Positions 21,587 to 22,448 of a stretch of DNA of 22,448 nt are shown piece by piece. Position numbers and translations under genes: made by a program. This DNA comes from CAYYYA01 sp964487895 (GTDB lineage Bacteria; Patescibacteriota; Patescibacteriia; UBA1558; 2-01-FULL-52-15): NCBI GenBank assembly GCA_964487895.1, contig CAZASM010000017.1:1-22448 (forward strand), read 5' to 3'. Each line of letters opens with the position of its first letter. Position 1 is the stretch's first letter. A model generated the notes under the pieces. The model did not search any database, was not told the origin of the DNA, and worked only from the letters and a program-made list of their open reading frames with translations.

Positions 21587-21994
21587 TTATAGTGCTGCTA
21601 GCAACTTCGGTCGCAACTCTTCAACAGTTTGATATTCAATAATTATAAAATTTTTATTACCAGTCAGCATAGCGGATAGTCTACGACTTGGATCTGGACG
21701 GTAGAGGCAGATTATTTTTTTATCGAGAGCTTCGGCTAGACCAAGCTCGTAGCCCACGCCCAAACTTGTTTGTGTTACTTCAGCCACTATGATGTCAGAT
21801 TCTCTGATCCAGCCACAATCTCGTTCATAGATGGCTTGAGGACTGAGATTTGTCTCACCATAAGAGCTTAGCGTCGAAGAGCCTATATGTTCAGTTAAGA
21901 TAGTAGCTCTGTCTTTCAGGAGTGTGATGATCTCCTGATAAAGACCAGAGTCGGCACGACCGCCAGTAATAGATCCGGCAAAATAGATTTTCAT
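21587..21994 (-). CDS. 2'-deoxynucleoside 5'-phosphate N-hydrolase (DNPH1/Rcl-like)
   Basis: The 135-residue protein belongs to the nucleoside 2-deoxyribosyltransferase superfamily and looks closest to DNPH1/Rcl. It starts MKIYFAGSITGGR (family Y.cGSI.GGR), has ILTEHIG near residue 33, ERDCGWIRESDIIVAEVTQ (about 57-75) and GVGYELGLAEAL (about 79-90) with the probable catalytic glutamate in YELG, then LYRP and RLSAMLTGN, which match the DNPH1 C-terminal half. Such enzymes split the base from deoxynucleoside monophosphates, a nucleotide-pool cleaning step. N-ribosyltransferase activity is the alternative. An extended -10 (TGCTATACT) places transcription start within about two bases of the ATG, so the message is probably leaderless and may continue into the two tRNA genes. 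Confidence 0.88.
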   Translation of the reverse strand: MKIYFAGSITGGRADSGLYQEIITLLKDRATILTEHIGSSTLSSYGETNLSPQAIYERDCGWIRESDIIVAEVTQTSLGVGYELGLAEALDKKIICLYRPDPSRRLSAMLTGNKNFIIIEYQTVEELRPKLLAAL

Positions 21995-22002
21995 ATAGGC
22001 CT

Positions 22003-22011
22003 AGTATAGCA
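22003..22011 (-). promoter_or_regulatory. Extended -10 promoter of the DNPH1-like gene
   Basis: Minus-strand TGC-TATACT ends 8 bases before the ATG at 21994. It is identical to the box before the 501-residue secreted protein. A terminator for the upstream RNA ends 13 bases earlier, so the gene needs its own promoter. Confidence 0.6.
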
Positions 22012-22023
22012 ATATTTTTAAAT

Positions 22024-22042
22024 AAAAAAAGCCTCCGGGGCT
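22024..22042 (-). terminator. Rho-independent terminator of the candidate small RNA
   Basis: Minus strand AGCC-CCGGA-GGCT followed by seven Ts (22030 down to 22024). The stem is short but GC-rich. Confidence 0.75.
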
Positions 22043-22243
22043 AAAATTTAAACAAAGAGAAAACACGCGAACGGTTTTCTTTGGAAAGATGGAGGAGGAA
22101 GGGAGTGGGTGGTGGTTGGGGTGTTCTTTGACAAAGGTTGTCGGCGTGTTTGGTTTCCAGCTAGGCTGGAGATGTTTGGTCGAGCTGAGCTCGATTGGTG
22201 ACTGATTACAGTCTTGAGAAAGGACGAAGCGCATTGCTTTCAT
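22024..22243 (-). ncRNA. Candidate small RNA with hairpin series and C-rich Shine-Dalgarno-complementary stretch
   Basis: A transcription unit of about 220 bases bounded by a good promoter and a terminator. It holds hairpins GACTG/CAGTC (22200-22213), TCGAGC-TCA-GCTCGA (22180-22194), TCCAGC-CTA-GCTGGA (22156-22170) and a bulged helix at about 22053-22082. Between these, 22091-22123 is almost purine-free on the transcript and includes CCTCCTCC, complementary to GGAGG ribosome sites. An 80-codon reading frame (22001-22243) exists but runs through the terminator into the next promoter and looks like no protein, so RNA is the better reading. No known RNA family recognised. Confidence 0.5.
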
Positions 22244-22247
22244 ATCT

Positions 22248-22275
22248 ATAATAGCATAGCTAATGATTAATGCAA
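22248..22275 (-). promoter_or_regulatory. Promoter of the candidate small RNA
   Basis: Minus strand TTGCAT (22270-22275), 16-base spacer, TATTAT (22248-22253) preceded by TGC (extended -10). Predicted start near 22241. Confidence 0.65.
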
Positions 22276-22298
22276 GTGGCTTAGGTTAGCACTTAAAT

Positions 22299-22354
22299 AG
22301 TAGAAAGTAGAAAGAAGCGAGGAGTAAGGGAGTAGGACTTGAGAGGAGAGAGTA
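22299..22354. repeat. Degenerate 7-base phased repeat tract (AGTAGAA-type)
   Basis: Units AGTAGAA, AGTAGAA, AGAAGCG, AGGAGTA, AGGGAGT and AGGACTT, then two weaker ones. Six successive heptamers start with AG. All but a few bases are purines or T on this strand. It lies between the divergent small-RNA promoter and the DnaA-box match. Confidence 0.7.
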
Positions 22355-22357
22355 AGT

Positions 22358-22366
22358 TTATCCACA
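22358..22366 (+). promoter_or_regulatory. Exact DnaA-box match
   Basis: TTATCCACA equals the bacterial DnaA-box consensus. It stands 38 bases before the -35 of a strong rightward promoter. One 9-base match in 22 kb is not rare by chance, so this is a pointer, not proof of an origin. Confidence 0.4.
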
Positions 22367-22403
22367 GACTGATTTAATGATAACTATTTTATTGAGATAA
22401 ATC

Positions 22404-22432
22404 TTGAAAAGAGGTTGTAAATATTCTATAAT
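22404..22432 (+). promoter_or_regulatory. Consensus rightward promoter at the right edge
   Basis: TTGAAA (22404-22409), exactly 17 bases, and TATAAT (22427-22432). This is the best sigma-70-type promoter in the window. Transcription would start near 22439 and read out of the window, so the driven gene is not seen. Confidence 0.8.
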
Positions 22433-22448
22433 TTCTTTATTTTTCCAA

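Noticed and set aside
22001..22243. 80-codon open frame on the minus strand
   Set aside because: It runs through a clear terminator and over the extended -10 of the next gene; its composition (His/Pro/Ser-rich in the middle) follows the C-rich repeat-like DNA. It is better explained as a structured RNA, although a leaderless start is positionally possible.
22280..22448. Replication origin
   Set aside because: Only one exact and one near DnaA box are visible over 1 kb, with no box cluster or clear unwinding element; noted as a lead only.

Overview
The window looks like a chromosome segment from a Candidate Phyla Radiation (Patescibacteria) bacterium. This is inferred from gene content and style: short spacers, 1- to 4-base gene overlaps, few Shine-Dalgarno sites, a MurE-like ligase without its first domain, and secreted proteins combining calcium-binding DxDxDG repeats with a 'GEAWYV...RYYL' module that I associate from memory with that group. 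TGA ends at least two genes (uvrB and the Mur ligase), so the code is the ordinary bacterial one. No exact genus can be given from the sequence alone.

Layout. 1-6605, minus strand: a PEP-utilising/pyruvate-phosphate-dikinase-like enzyme that runs off the left edge, a membrane protein with two extracellular rhodanese domains, then a tight operon transcribed ruvA > FemAB-like > MurE-like > small zinc-finger membrane protein. 6789-10361, plus strand: uvrB, a cytidylyltransferase-TruB fusion, and rpsT with its terminator. 10492-15029, minus strand: holA, a small serine hydrolase and polA. 15122-16348, plus strand: tRNA-Cys, a CYTH protein and a Nudix hydrolase, closed by a terminator. 16500-17030, minus: a secreted 3D-domain protein. 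17204-18241, plus: trhO. 18224-21123, minus: two tandem secreted paralogues, one with a phosphodiester glycosidase domain. 21124-22448: an RNA-rich zone with two candidate structured RNAs, a tRNA-Gly, a damaged tRNA-Gly copy, a DNPH1-like nucleotide hydrolase, a DnaA-box match and a strong rightward promoter.

The genes fall into three themes: DNA repair and replication (ruvA, uvrB, holA, polA), envelope building and surface proteins (MurE-like, FemAB-like, 3D, the two RYYL-module proteins, extracellular rhodanese), and tRNA/translation (TruB fusion, trhO, rpsT, tRNAs).

The most unusual signal is between the genes. Five spacers carry degenerate tracts phased at 7 bases, and one more carries an inverted pair phased at 8; the words differ but the phasing is constant. 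In one case the tract supplies the polA stop codon. A second layer is a set of tiny palindromes, several with a GC-TGA-GC or GC-TCA-GC core and different complementary arms. One related hairpin occupies the T-arm position of the damaged tRNA-Gly. Several start codons also sit about one helical step after an extended -10 box of the form TGCTATWMT, which suggests leaderless mRNAs.
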